A stretch of DNA of 5,112 nt from an uncultured Synergistales bacterium (GTDB lineage Bacteria; Synergistota; Synergistia; Synergistales; Aminobacteriaceae). Shown piece after piece: positions 1 to 5,112 of the stretch; the first letter of the stretch is position 1; every line of letters begins with the position of its first letter. The notes under the pieces were generated by a model. The model was not told where the DNA came from. It ran no database searches and was given only the letters and a program-made list of their open reading frames with translations. The stretch covers positions 1 through 5,112 of the forward strand of contig CALFXN010000213.1 in NCBI GenBank assembly GCA_937957815.1, written 5' to 3'. The position numbers and the translations under genes were made by a program.

Positions 1-995
1 TCGTCTCGGACGGAATCATCGGCGGCGTCGGGTCGGTCCTGGTTTTCGTGCCGCAGATCATGCTGCTCTTCGCGGCCGTAGCGATGCTCGAGGAGTCCGG
101 CTACATGGCCCGGGGCGTCTTCGTGATGGACCGCATCATGGCGATGGTGGGGCTCCACGGCAAGAGCTTCATCCCGATGATCATGGGGTTCGGCTGCAAC
201 GTCCCCGCGATCGCCGCGACGCGGATTCTCGACAATCCTCGCGACCGCCTCCTCACGCTCATGGTCATCCCGTTCATGAGCTGCTCGGCGCGTCTTCCCG
301 TCTACATCCTCTTCGCGGGGGCCTTTTACGGCGACGACGCCCCGACGGTCGTCTTCTCGCTCTACGTCCTCGGCGTCGTCGTCGCGGTGGCGGCCGCGAA
401 GCTGCTCGGCGGCACGCTCTTCCGCGGCGAGCCGCACGATCTGTTCATCGAGCTCCCTCCCTACCAGATGCCCTCGCTCCGGAACGTCGCCCGCGCGGCG
501 TCCGAGAGCGGAATCATGTTTCTCCGCAAGGCCGGGACGTGGATTCTGGGCGGCGTCGTCATCATGTGGGCGATGGCCAATCTGCCGCCAGGGACCCCCT
601 ACGCGGGCGAGGAAAGCCTCGTCGGACGGCTCGGGCACCTGATGGCCCCCGTCCTTGCGCCCGCGGGATACGGCTTCTGGCAGGCCGCCGTCGCGCTCGT
701 TTTCGGCTTCTTCGCGAAGGAAGTGATCGTCGGGACGTTCGGAACGCTTCTCGGCGTTTCCGAAGTCGGTCTCGAACAGGCCCTCGCGCGTTTTTTCACG
801 CCCCTTTCGGCCTACTCGTTCCTCGTGATGACGCTTCTCTACGTTCCGTGCGTCGCGGCCGTCGCGGCGACCTACGCGGAGACGAAGAGCGTCCGCTGGA
901 CCGCGTTCATGGTGTTCTTCACGGTGTTCGTCGGCTACGTCGGATCGGTCGTCGTCTTCCAGGCGGGACGCCTCCTGCTGTCGGTTCCGGGCTGA
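1..995 (+). CDS. feoB: Ferrous iron transport protein B (FeoB), C-terminal part, 5' truncated by window edge
   Basis: FeoB is the inner-membrane Fe(II) importer with an N-terminal cytosolic G-protein domain. Only the last 330 codons are visible; the frame is open from base 3 and stops with TGA at 993-995. The GTP-binding domain and first membrane segments lie upstream of the window, so the GTG at 48 is an internal valine codon rather than a start. What shows the family: the first Gate motif GFGCNVPA (186-209) with its cysteine, the second motif PFMSCSARLPVY (270-305), the FFAKEVIVGT segment (708-737) and the late LLYVPC motif (834-851), in the order usual for FeoB. I count about eight hydrophobic stretches. 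The reading frame is intact and ends at the usual place for the family, shortly after a final membrane helix with QAGRLL. No feoA or feoC-like gene follows. The downstream fermentation genes look like a separate unit. Confidence 0.96.
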   Translation, partial: VSDGIIGGVGSVLVFVPQIMLLFAAVAMLEESGYMARGVFVMDRIMAMVGLHGKSFIPMIMGFGCNVPAIAATRILDNPRDRLLTLMVIPFMSCSARLPVYILFAGAFYGDDAPTVVFSLYVLGVVVAVAAAKLLGGTLFRGEPHDLFIELPPYQMPSLRNVARAASESGIMFLRKAGTWILGGVVIMWAMANLPPGTPYAGEESLVGRLGHLMAPVLAPAGYGFWQAAVALVFGFFAKEVIVGTFGTLLGVSEVGLEQALARFFTPLSAYSFLVMTLLYVPCVAAVAATYAETKSVRWTAFMVFFTVFVGYVGSVVVFQAGRLLLSVPG

Positions 996-1102
996 TACGC
1001 CCCGCCCCGTTCCCGGCCGCGCCGGCGAAAAGAGATCCGGAGGGAGTGCGTTCTTCGTCCGAAACGCCGCTTTCCTTTCTTCCTTCCCCATGCCTTGTCC
1101 TG

Positions 1103-1108
1103 TATAAT
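1103..1108 (+). promoter_or_regulatory. Candidate -10 box of the buk-ptb cluster
   Basis: A perfect TATAAT lies in the gap between feoB and the first kinase gene, 84 nt before its start codon; this stands out in a GC-rich segment. TG lies directly before it, not in the TGn spacing of an extended -10. At a 17-nt spacing the -35 position (1080-1085) reads TTCCTT, a poor match, so an activator or an alternative sigma factor may be needed. If correct, transcription would start near 1115 and leave a leader of roughly 78 nt. The site is seen in sequence; promoter function is inferred. Confidence 0.45.
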
Positions 1109-1132
1109 GGAGTCCAGTAAAAAACGAACGAA

Positions 1133-1144
1133 TCTGAATTCAGA
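1133..1144. repeat. Perfect 12-bp palindrome, possible operator
   Basis: TCTGAATTCAGA is a perfect palindrome with no spacer. It lies 24 nt after the TATAAT box and 48 nt before the buk1 start codon, inside the only AT-rich patch of the window. Its place just downstream of the likely transcription start would suit a repressor site for a dimeric regulator. No regulator gene is visible and there is no second copy in the window. The binding role is inference only. Confidence 0.3.
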
Positions 1145-1178
1145 CGCATATGTCGGTTCGCTCGTCATTTTGTCGTTC

Positions 1179-1186
1179 AGGGGGGA
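1179..1186 (+). promoter_or_regulatory. Ribosome binding site of buk1
   Basis: AGGGGGGA lies 6 nt before the GTG at 1193. It supports this non-ATG start, which also puts the NPGSTSTK motif at residue 9, close to where it lies in other butyrate kinases. Confidence 0.7.
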
Positions 1187-1192
1187 CGATCT

Positions 1193-2284
1193 GTGGGGAT
1201 TCAGGTATTGACCATCAATCCCGGATCAACGAGTACGAAGATCGCCTGGTTCGATTCGGACCGGGAAGTGTGGCGCGAGACGGTCCGGCACGATCCTGCG
1301 GAACTCGCGGCTTTCGCGAACGTGGCGGATCAGTTCGATTTTCGGCGGAAGACGATCGAAGAGGCGATCGCGGCGCACGGGTCGTCGCTCGCGGACCTCG
1401 GTTGCGTCTGCGGCCGCGGCGGACTCGTCGACCCGATCCCCGGGGGGACGTACGCGGTGGACCAGGCGCTCATCGACCGGCTTCGAGTCGGCAAGCCATG
1501 GGAACACGCCTCCAACCTCGGCGGGATCATCGCGAAGGCGATGGCCGACCCCCTCGGAATCCCCTCATTCATCGTCGATCCCGTCGCCGTGGACGAAATG
1601 GAGGACGTCGCCCGGATCACGGGGCTGCCCGAACTCCCGAAGGTCTCCCTCGCCCACGCGCTCAACGTCAAGGCGACAGTCCGCCGCGCCGCGAAGGATC
1701 TCGGAAAACCATGGGACGAGCTGGACTTCGTCGTCGCGCACATCGGCGGCGGCATCACGATCTGTGCGCATCGAAGAGGGCGCATGGTCGACGTGAACTG
1801 CGGCAACGATTTCGGTCCCTTCTCGCCCGAACGCGCGGGCGGTCTTCCCGCGGGCGACCTCGTGCGTCTGTGCTTCAGCGGTTCTCTCTCGCTCAAGGAT
1901 ATGCTCCGGCGCCTTGCCGGACAGGGAGGGATGTTTGCCCATCTCGGGACGAGCGACCTTCGCGAAGTCAAGGGACGCATCGCCTCGGGCGACGAACGCG
2001 CGGCGTTCGTCTACCGCGCCATGGCGTACGCCGTCGCGAAGGAGATCGGCGCGCAGGCGACCGCGATCGACGGAAAGGTCGACGCGATCCTGTTCACGGG
2101 CGGCGTGGCCTACGACAGCGACTTCGTGGCGCTCGTGCAGGAGCGCGTACAGTGGATCGCCCCGGTGCTTCTGTATCCGGGCGAGGATGAAATGAAGGCG
2201 CTCGCCGAGGGGGCGCTCCGCGTGCTCTCGGGCGAGGAAACCGCCAAACGCTACGGGGATTGTGCGGGAGGGACGAAACGATGA
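1193..2284 (+). CDS. buk: Butyrate kinase (or related short/branched-chain acyl kinase), copy 1
   Basis: Butyrate kinase transfers phosphate from butyryl-phosphate to ADP, yielding butyrate and ATP in the cytosol. The 363-residue product has the usual family length. Seen in order: NPGSTSTK (9-16, nucleotide/phosphate binding), GRGG with Arg75, VDPVAVDE, HIGGGI (183-188, acetokinase-family glycine loop), GPFSPERAG (208-216, with Arg214), AHLGTSDLREVK (249-260) and FTGG (301-304). The start is GTG, chosen for its ribosome binding site and the N-terminal motif position. It overlaps ptb1 by 4 nt (ATGA), which implies translational coupling. Odd points: the loop before GPFSPERAG reads VDVN-CGNDF, where copy 2 has VDVN-NALDGQ, so it is one residue shorter and unlike the usual family sequence. 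HALNVK also replaces the usual HALNQK. The fold and reaction class are secure. The preferred acyl chain is uncertain and may be branched or otherwise non-butyrate. Confidence 0.93.
   Translation: MGIQVLTINPGSTSTKIAWFDSDREVWRETVRHDPAELAAFANVADQFDFRRKTIEEAIAAHGSSLADLGCVCGRGGLVDPIPGGTYAVDQALIDRLRVGKPWEHASNLGGIIAKAMADPLGIPSFIVDPVAVDEMEDVARITGLPELPKVSLAHALNVKATVRRAAKDLGKPWDELDFVVAHIGGGITICAHRRGRMVDVNCGNDFGPFSPERAGGLPAGDLVRLCFSGSLSLKDMLRRLAGQGGMFAHLGTSDLREVKGRIASGDERAAFVYRAMAYAVAKEIGAQATAIDGKVDAILFTGGVAYDSDFVALVQERVQWIAPVLLYPGEDEMKALAEGALRVLSGEETAKRYGDCAGGTKR
2266..2273 (+). promoter_or_regulatory. Ribosome binding site of ptb1
   Basis: GGGAGGGA lies inside the last codons of buk1, 7 nt before the ATG at 2281. 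It selects this ATG over the in-frame TTG at 2260, which has no such site and would add seven residues not expected in the family. Confidence 0.75.
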
Positions 2285-3186
2285 CGATGCGGAACCTGGA
2301 CTTTCTTCTCGATCTCTGCTCCGGCGGGAGGAAGATGACGATAGCGGTCGCGTGCCCCTACGGCGACGACGCGCTCGCGGCGGTCTGCGCGGCGCACGCG
2401 AAAGGACTCGTCAACGGCGTCCTCGTCGGCGACGCGGCGAAGATCCGCTCGCTCGCCGAGAGGGACGGACTCAGCCTCGACGGTATCGGGATCGTCGACG
2501 AGAAGACGGACGACCTCGCGGTCGAGAGATCCGTCAAGATGGTGTCGTGCGGCGACGCCGACCTTCTCATGAAGGGACTCGTGAAGACCGCGACGCTGCT
2601 CAAGGCCGTCCTCAACAAGGAGTGGGGCCTGCGGACGGGATCGCTCCTGTCGCATCTCTTCCTGCAGGAGATCACGGTCATGGAGAAGCGGATCTTCGGT
2701 CTCACGGACGGCGGGATGAACATGTATCCGGATCTCCCCACGAAGGTGGGGATTATCCAGAACGCCGTCGAGTGCTACCATAAACTCGGAGTCCAGTGCC
2801 CGATGATCGCGGCCCTCGCGGCCGTCGAAGTCGTGAACCCCGACATGCCCTGTTCGATCGATGCCGCCGCGCTCGCGAAGATGAGCGACCGCGGGCAGAT
2901 CAAGGGGTGCGTCGTCGACGGACCGTTCGCGCTCGACAACGCGGTCTCCGAGGAGGCGGCGAAGATCAAGGGGATCTCCTCTCCCGTCGCCGGAAACGCG
3001 GACATCCTCCTCGTGCCGACGATCGAGGCCGGAAACCTCGTCGGAAAGGTCATGACGTACCTCGCGAAAGAACGCGGGGCGGGCGTCGTCCTCGGCGCCC
3101 GGAAACCCATCGTTCTTACGAGCCGTTTCGACTCCATGGAAACAAAATTGCTCTCCATCGCGCTCGGCGCGGTGGTGGCGCGATAA
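2281..3186 (+). CDS. ptb: Phosphate butyryltransferase, copy 1
   Basis: Ptb converts butyryl-CoA and phosphate to butyryl-phosphate and CoA, the step before butyrate kinase. The 301-residue product has the normal Ptb length and belongs to the phosphate acetyl/butyryltransferase family. Visible motifs are MKGLVKT near residue 97, NMYPDL (147-152), VEVVNPDM (182-189), RGQIKGC (204-210), VDGPFALDNAVSEE (212-225), SPVAG.AD and the C-terminal SRFDS (281-285). The start ATG overlaps the buk1 stop (ATGA), so the two are probably made together. Compared with copy 2 it has DGGMN where DAAFN is expected, and SRFDSMETK where SRADSP..K is expected; both lie in conserved parts of the family. The N-terminal halves of the two copies differ much more than the C-terminal halves, so this is an old duplication or an independent acquisition. 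Enzyme class is confident; exact acyl-CoA preference is not. Confidence 0.93.
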   Translation: MTMRNLDFLLDLCSGGRKMTIAVACPYGDDALAAVCAAHAKGLVNGVLVGDAAKIRSLAERDGLSLDGIGIVDEKTDDLAVERSVKMVSCGDADLLMKGLVKTATLLKAVLNKEWGLRTGSLLSHLFLQEITVMEKRIFGLTDGGMNMYPDLPTKVGIIQNAVECYHKLGVQCPMIAALAAVEVVNPDMPCSIDAAALAKMSDRGQIKGCVVDGPFALDNAVSEEAAKIKGISSPVAGNADILLVPTIEAGNLVGKVMTYLAKERGAGVVLGARKPIVLTSRFDSMETKLLSIALGAVVAR

Positions 3187-3190
3187 TCGA

Positions 3191-3196
3191 AGGAGG
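3191..3196 (+). promoter_or_regulatory. Ribosome binding site of ptb2
   Basis: A perfect AGGAGG lies 10 nt before the ATG at 3207, in the 20-nt gap after ptb1. The reading frame stays open far upstream inside ptb1, so this site and the family N-terminus fix the start. Confidence 0.8.
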
Positions 3197-3206
3197 GTGC
3201 CACAGA

Positions 3207-4142
3207 ATGGAACAGATCCGCACGTTGGCCGCACTGCTTGAATACGCGAAGAAGATCGGGAAGGAACAGGGCCCGAAGAAGGTCTCGGTTGCCATGGCCG
3301 AAGACGCCGGGTTGATTTCCGCGCTCGAGGAGGCCCGCACGGCAGGCTTCGCGAACTCGATCCTCGTCGGAAACGCGTCGAAGATCAAGGCCGCGGCCGA
3401 ACAGGCCGGCGTCGATCTCGCGAACTACAAGGTCATCGACGAGAGCAACGAGGGACAGATGGGCATGAAGTCCGTCGCGCTCGTCTCCTCCGGCGAAGCC
3501 GACATCTACATGAAGGGCCAGATCCACACGAACAACTTCCTGCGCGCGATGCTCAACAAGGAAGTCGGCCTGCGCTCCGGAAAGAACACGATCTCCCACT
3601 GCTACTTCCACACCGTCGAGGGCTTCGACCACGTCTTCTTCATCGCCGACGCGGCCTTCAACATGTATCCTGATCTCGCCGCCAAGGCCGACATCCTCCA
3701 GAACACCGTCAACCTCGCCCGCGCGTTCGGCGTCGAGGAGCCCAAGGTCGCCGTCCTCGCGGCCGTCGAGGTCGTCAACCCCGACATGGCCTGCACGCTC
3801 GACGCGGCCGCGCTGACGCAGATGAACCGCCGCGGCCAGATCAAGAACTGCATCGTCGACGGCCCGTTCGCGCTCGACAACGCGGTCTCCGAGGAATCCG
3901 CGAAGACCAAGGGCATCGTCTCGCCGGTCGCCGGACATGCCGACGTCATGATCGTGCCGAACATCGACGCGGGCAACATGATGGTCAAGGCTCTCGTCTA
4001 CTTCTCGAAAAACGAGACCGCCGGACTCATCCTCGGCGCAACGGCGCCGGTCGTGCTCACGAGCCGTGCCGATTCCCCGAGGGCGAAGCTGCTCTCCGTC
4101 GCGGCGGCGGTCGCGCTCTCGGCGTTCCAGAAGAAAAAGTAA
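3207..4142 (+). CDS. ptb: Phosphate butyryltransferase, copy 2
   Basis: This is a second acyl-CoA:phosphate acyltransferase of 311 residues, the normal family size with a slightly longer N-terminus and a lysine-rich end (QKKK). Motifs are MKGQIHTNNFLRAMLNKEVGLR in the substrate-binding half, DAAFNMYPDLAAKADILQN (NMYPDL at 152-157), VEVVNPDM (187-194), VDGPFALDN from 217, SPVAGHAD and SRADS (286-290) followed by the usual P..K. These fit the typical Ptb pattern better than copy 1 does. It follows ptb1 by 20 nt and is surely in the same transcript. buk2 starts 128 nt downstream, after a strong hairpin, so ptb2-buk2 keeps the common ptb-then-buk order. The copies share a 43-nt stretch with one mismatch over the VDGPFALDN region. 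Butyryl-CoA is the most likely substrate; other short or branched acyl-CoAs are possible. Confidence 0.94.
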   Translation: MEQIRTLAALLEYAKKIGKEQGPKKVSVAMAEDAGLISALEEARTAGFANSILVGNASKIKAAAEQAGVDLANYKVIDESNEGQMGMKSVALVSSGEADIYMKGQIHTNNFLRAMLNKEVGLRSGKNTISHCYFHTVEGFDHVFFIADAAFNMYPDLAAKADILQNTVNLARAFGVEEPKVAVLAAVEVVNPDMACTLDAAALTQMNRRGQIKNCIVDGPFALDNAVSEESAKTKGIVSPVAGHADVMIVPNIDAGNMMVKALVYFSKNETAGLILGATAPVVLTSRADSPRAKLLSVAAAVALSAFQKKK

Positions 4143-4170
4143 TCCGCACCGAAGACGAACGGAAACACCG

Positions 4171-4205
4171 GCCGGAGGAAGACGCGCGCAGCCTCTTCCT
4201 CCGGC
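4171..4205 (+). terminator. Strong hairpin between ptb2 and buk2, terminator-like but without a U-tract
   Basis: GCCGGAGGAAGA (4171-4182) and TCTTCCTCCGGC (4194-4205) form a perfect 12-bp stem around an 11-nt loop. One G-U and one C-G pair extend it outward to 4169-4207. No run of T follows (TGTCGCATT), so a standard intrinsic terminator is doubtful. Other roles that fit are partial termination, protection or processing of the mRNA 3' end to set ptb2 and buk2 levels apart, or control of buk2 translation. The stem is seen directly; its role is inferred. Confidence 0.45.
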
Positions 4206-4222
4206 TGTCGCATTACGATGTC

Positions 4223-4242
4223 CCGCGCCGAAACGGACGCGG
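4223..4242 (+). other. Second small hairpin in the buk2 leader
   Basis: CCGCG-CCG pairs with CGG-CGCGG around an AAA loop, with a single bulged A at 4237, giving eight pairs. It sits between the larger hairpin and the buk2 ribosome binding site, so most of this gap can fold. In GC-rich DNA such a stem can arise by chance. Confidence 0.25.
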
Positions 4243-4257
4243 AGCATGTGATCGATT

Positions 4258-4264
4258 GGAGGAG
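4258..4264 (+). promoter_or_regulatory. Ribosome binding site of buk2
   Basis: GGAGGAG lies 6 nt before the ATG at 4271. It is complementary to TTTCCTCC-type sequence in the 3' arm of the upstream hairpin (4196-4202: six standard pairs plus one G-U), so it could be masked when that arm is free. Confidence 0.75.
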
Positions 4265-4270
4265 TGTGCA

Positions 4271-5112
4271 ATGAAGGTTCTTGCGATCAACCCCGGGTCC
4301 ACGAGCACGAAGGTGGCGCTCTTTCAGGATGGGAAGGAAGTCTGGTCCGACACCCAGCGGTACGATGTCGACGTCATCCGTCGCTTCAAGGGAATTTCCG
4401 AACAGGAGGAGTTCCGCTTCCAGGAGATCCTGAAGGCGATGGCGTCCCACGGAACGAAGCCCGAGGATCTCGACGGCGTCGTCGGTCGCGGCGGCCTGCT
4501 GCGGCCCATCCCCGGAGGCACCTACGAGGTGGGCGAACCGATGCTCCGGGATCTGCGCTCCTGCCGCTACGGTTCCCACGCGAGCAACCTCGGGGCGCCG
4601 CTCGCGCTCCGTATCGCCGAAAAATCGGCGGGGAAGCGTGCGTTCATCGTCGATCCCGTCGTCGTCGACGAACTGGTCCCGGAAGCGCGCGTCTCGGGCC
4701 TTCCCGAGATCGAACGCCGGTCGCTCTTCCACGCACTCAATCAGAAAGCCGTCGCGCGGCGGACCGCGTCCGACCTCGGAAGACCGCTTGCGGACTGCAA
4801 CTTCATCGTCGTGCACATGGGCGGCGGAATCTCCGTCGGCGCGCACGACCACGGCAGGATCGTCGACGTCAACAACGCGCTCGACGGGCAGGGGCCCTTT
4901 TCGCCGGAGCGCGCGGGATCGCTTCCCGCCGGGGCGCTCGTACGCCTCGCCTACAGCGGCGAGTTCGACCTCGAACAGCTCTTGAAAAAGCTCGTCGGCG
5001 GCGGCGGCCTCGTCGCGCATCTCGGCACGAACGACCTCCGCGAGGTCGAGAAGATGATGGACTCGGGCAACGAACGCGCGAAGCTCGTCTTCGAAGCGCT
5101 CGGATACCACGT
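4271..5112 (+). CDS. buk: Butyrate kinase, copy 2, 3' truncated by window edge
   Basis: 280 full codons are visible and the frame is still open at the right edge; about 75-80 residues would be missing for a normal butyrate kinase. It makes butyrate and ATP from butyryl-phosphate and ADP, most likely using the product of ptb2. Motifs in order: NPGSTSTK (7-14), GRGG with Arg73, IPGGTYEV, VDPVVVDE, FHALNQKAVARR, HMGGGI (182-187), VDVNNALDGQGPFSPERAG (198-216) and AHLGTNDLREVE (249-260). All match the usual family pattern, unlike copy 1, which differs in the HALNQK and NALDGQ segments. The C-terminal FTGG-like ATP-site region lies beyond the window. The start is well fixed by a GGAGGAG site and the N-terminal motif. 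The 128-nt structured gap upstream may let it be expressed at a level different from the three genes before it. Confidence 0.94.
   Translation, partial: MKVLAINPGSTSTKVALFQDGKEVWSDTQRYDVDVIRRFKGISEQEEFRFQEILKAMASHGTKPEDLDGVVGRGGLLRPIPGGTYEVGEPMLRDLRSCRYGSHASNLGAPLALRIAEKSAGKRAFIVDPVVVDELVPEARVSGLPEIERRSLFHALNQKAVARRTASDLGRPLADCNFIVVHMGGGISVGAHDHGRIVDVNNALDGQGPFSPERAGSLPAGALVRLAYSGEFDLEQLLKKLVGGGGLVAHLGTNDLREVEKMMDSGNERAKLVFEALGYH

Noticed and set aside
48..50. GTG as the start of a short FeoB-like protein
   Set aside because: The frame is open to the left edge and the upstream codons (SDGIIGGVGSVLVF) match the FeoB sequence, so this is an internal codon.
1013..1025. CCGGC-CGC-GCCGG hairpin just after feoB as a terminator
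   Set aside because: The stem is only 5 bp with a 3-nt loop and no T-run follows; such stems are expected by chance in GC-rich DNA.
1070..1089. Polypyrimidine tract between feoB and buk1
   Set aside because: No paired stem precedes it and no known function can be tied to it; it covers the weak -35 position and may be compositional.
1107..1211. 34-codon open frame that could be a leader peptide ahead of buk1
   Set aside because: Its ATG lies partly within the TATAAT box, so the proposed transcript would not include it, and it has no ribosome binding site.
1150..2190. 346-codon + strand frame overlapping buk1
   Set aside because: Arg- and Gly-rich translation with no motif; buk1 in the other frame has full family motifs and a ribosome binding site.
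4214..4219. TACGAT as a -10 box for a separate buk2 promoter
   Set aside because: It matches the consensus at four of six bases and has no -35 element at a suitable distance.
2775..4271. Long antisense open frame (498 codons), with similar ones at 2251-3234 and 3998-5110 on the - strand
   Set aside because: They mirror the real ptb and buk genes, have the Arg/Asp/Glu/His/Val-rich composition of GC-rich shadow frames, and show no family motif.

Overview
The window is a GC-rich, densely coded bacterial segment with every convincing gene on the + strand. It holds the 3' end of an iron transporter gene (feoB), followed by a four-gene acyl-phosphate cluster in the order buk-ptb-ptb-buk. Strong AGGAGG-like ribosome binding sites, short gaps, an ATGA stop/start overlap and a third-position preference for C or G are typical of a GC-rich bacterium. 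Two phosphate butyryltransferase/butyrate kinase pairs beside an Fe(II) importer suggest an anaerobic fermenter. I cannot name a phylum from this sequence.

Layout: 1-995 is the C-terminal membrane half of FeoB, cut by the left edge. 996-1192 is a non-coding gap with a TATAAT box, a perfect 12-bp palindrome and the ribosome binding site of the next gene. 1193-2284 is butyrate kinase 1 (GTG start). 2281-3186 is phosphate butyryltransferase 1, overlapping the kinase by ATGA. 3207-4142 is phosphate butyryltransferase 2, 20 nt downstream. 4143-4270 is a structured gap with a perfect 12-bp-stem hairpin and a second, bulged hairpin. From 4271 to the right edge is butyrate kinase 2, which lacks its C-terminus.

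How the genes work together: Ptb exchanges the CoA of an acyl-CoA for phosphate, and Buk transfers that phosphate to ADP. The result is a free acid plus ATP, with CoA recycled. Ptb2 and Buk2 carry the usual family signatures. The overlapping Buk1 and Ptb1 depart from them at several conserved positions, so the cluster may hold one standard butyrate pair and one pair of altered acyl specificity. This is an inference. feoB appears to be a separate, unrelated unit.

The window reads mainly as ordinary fermentation metabolism. I see no mobile element, CRISPR array, RNA gene or clearly new system. The points worth a second look are the mirrored gene order, the divergent Buk1/Ptb1 pair, and the hairpin before buk2 whose 3' arm could also pair with the buk2 ribosome binding site.
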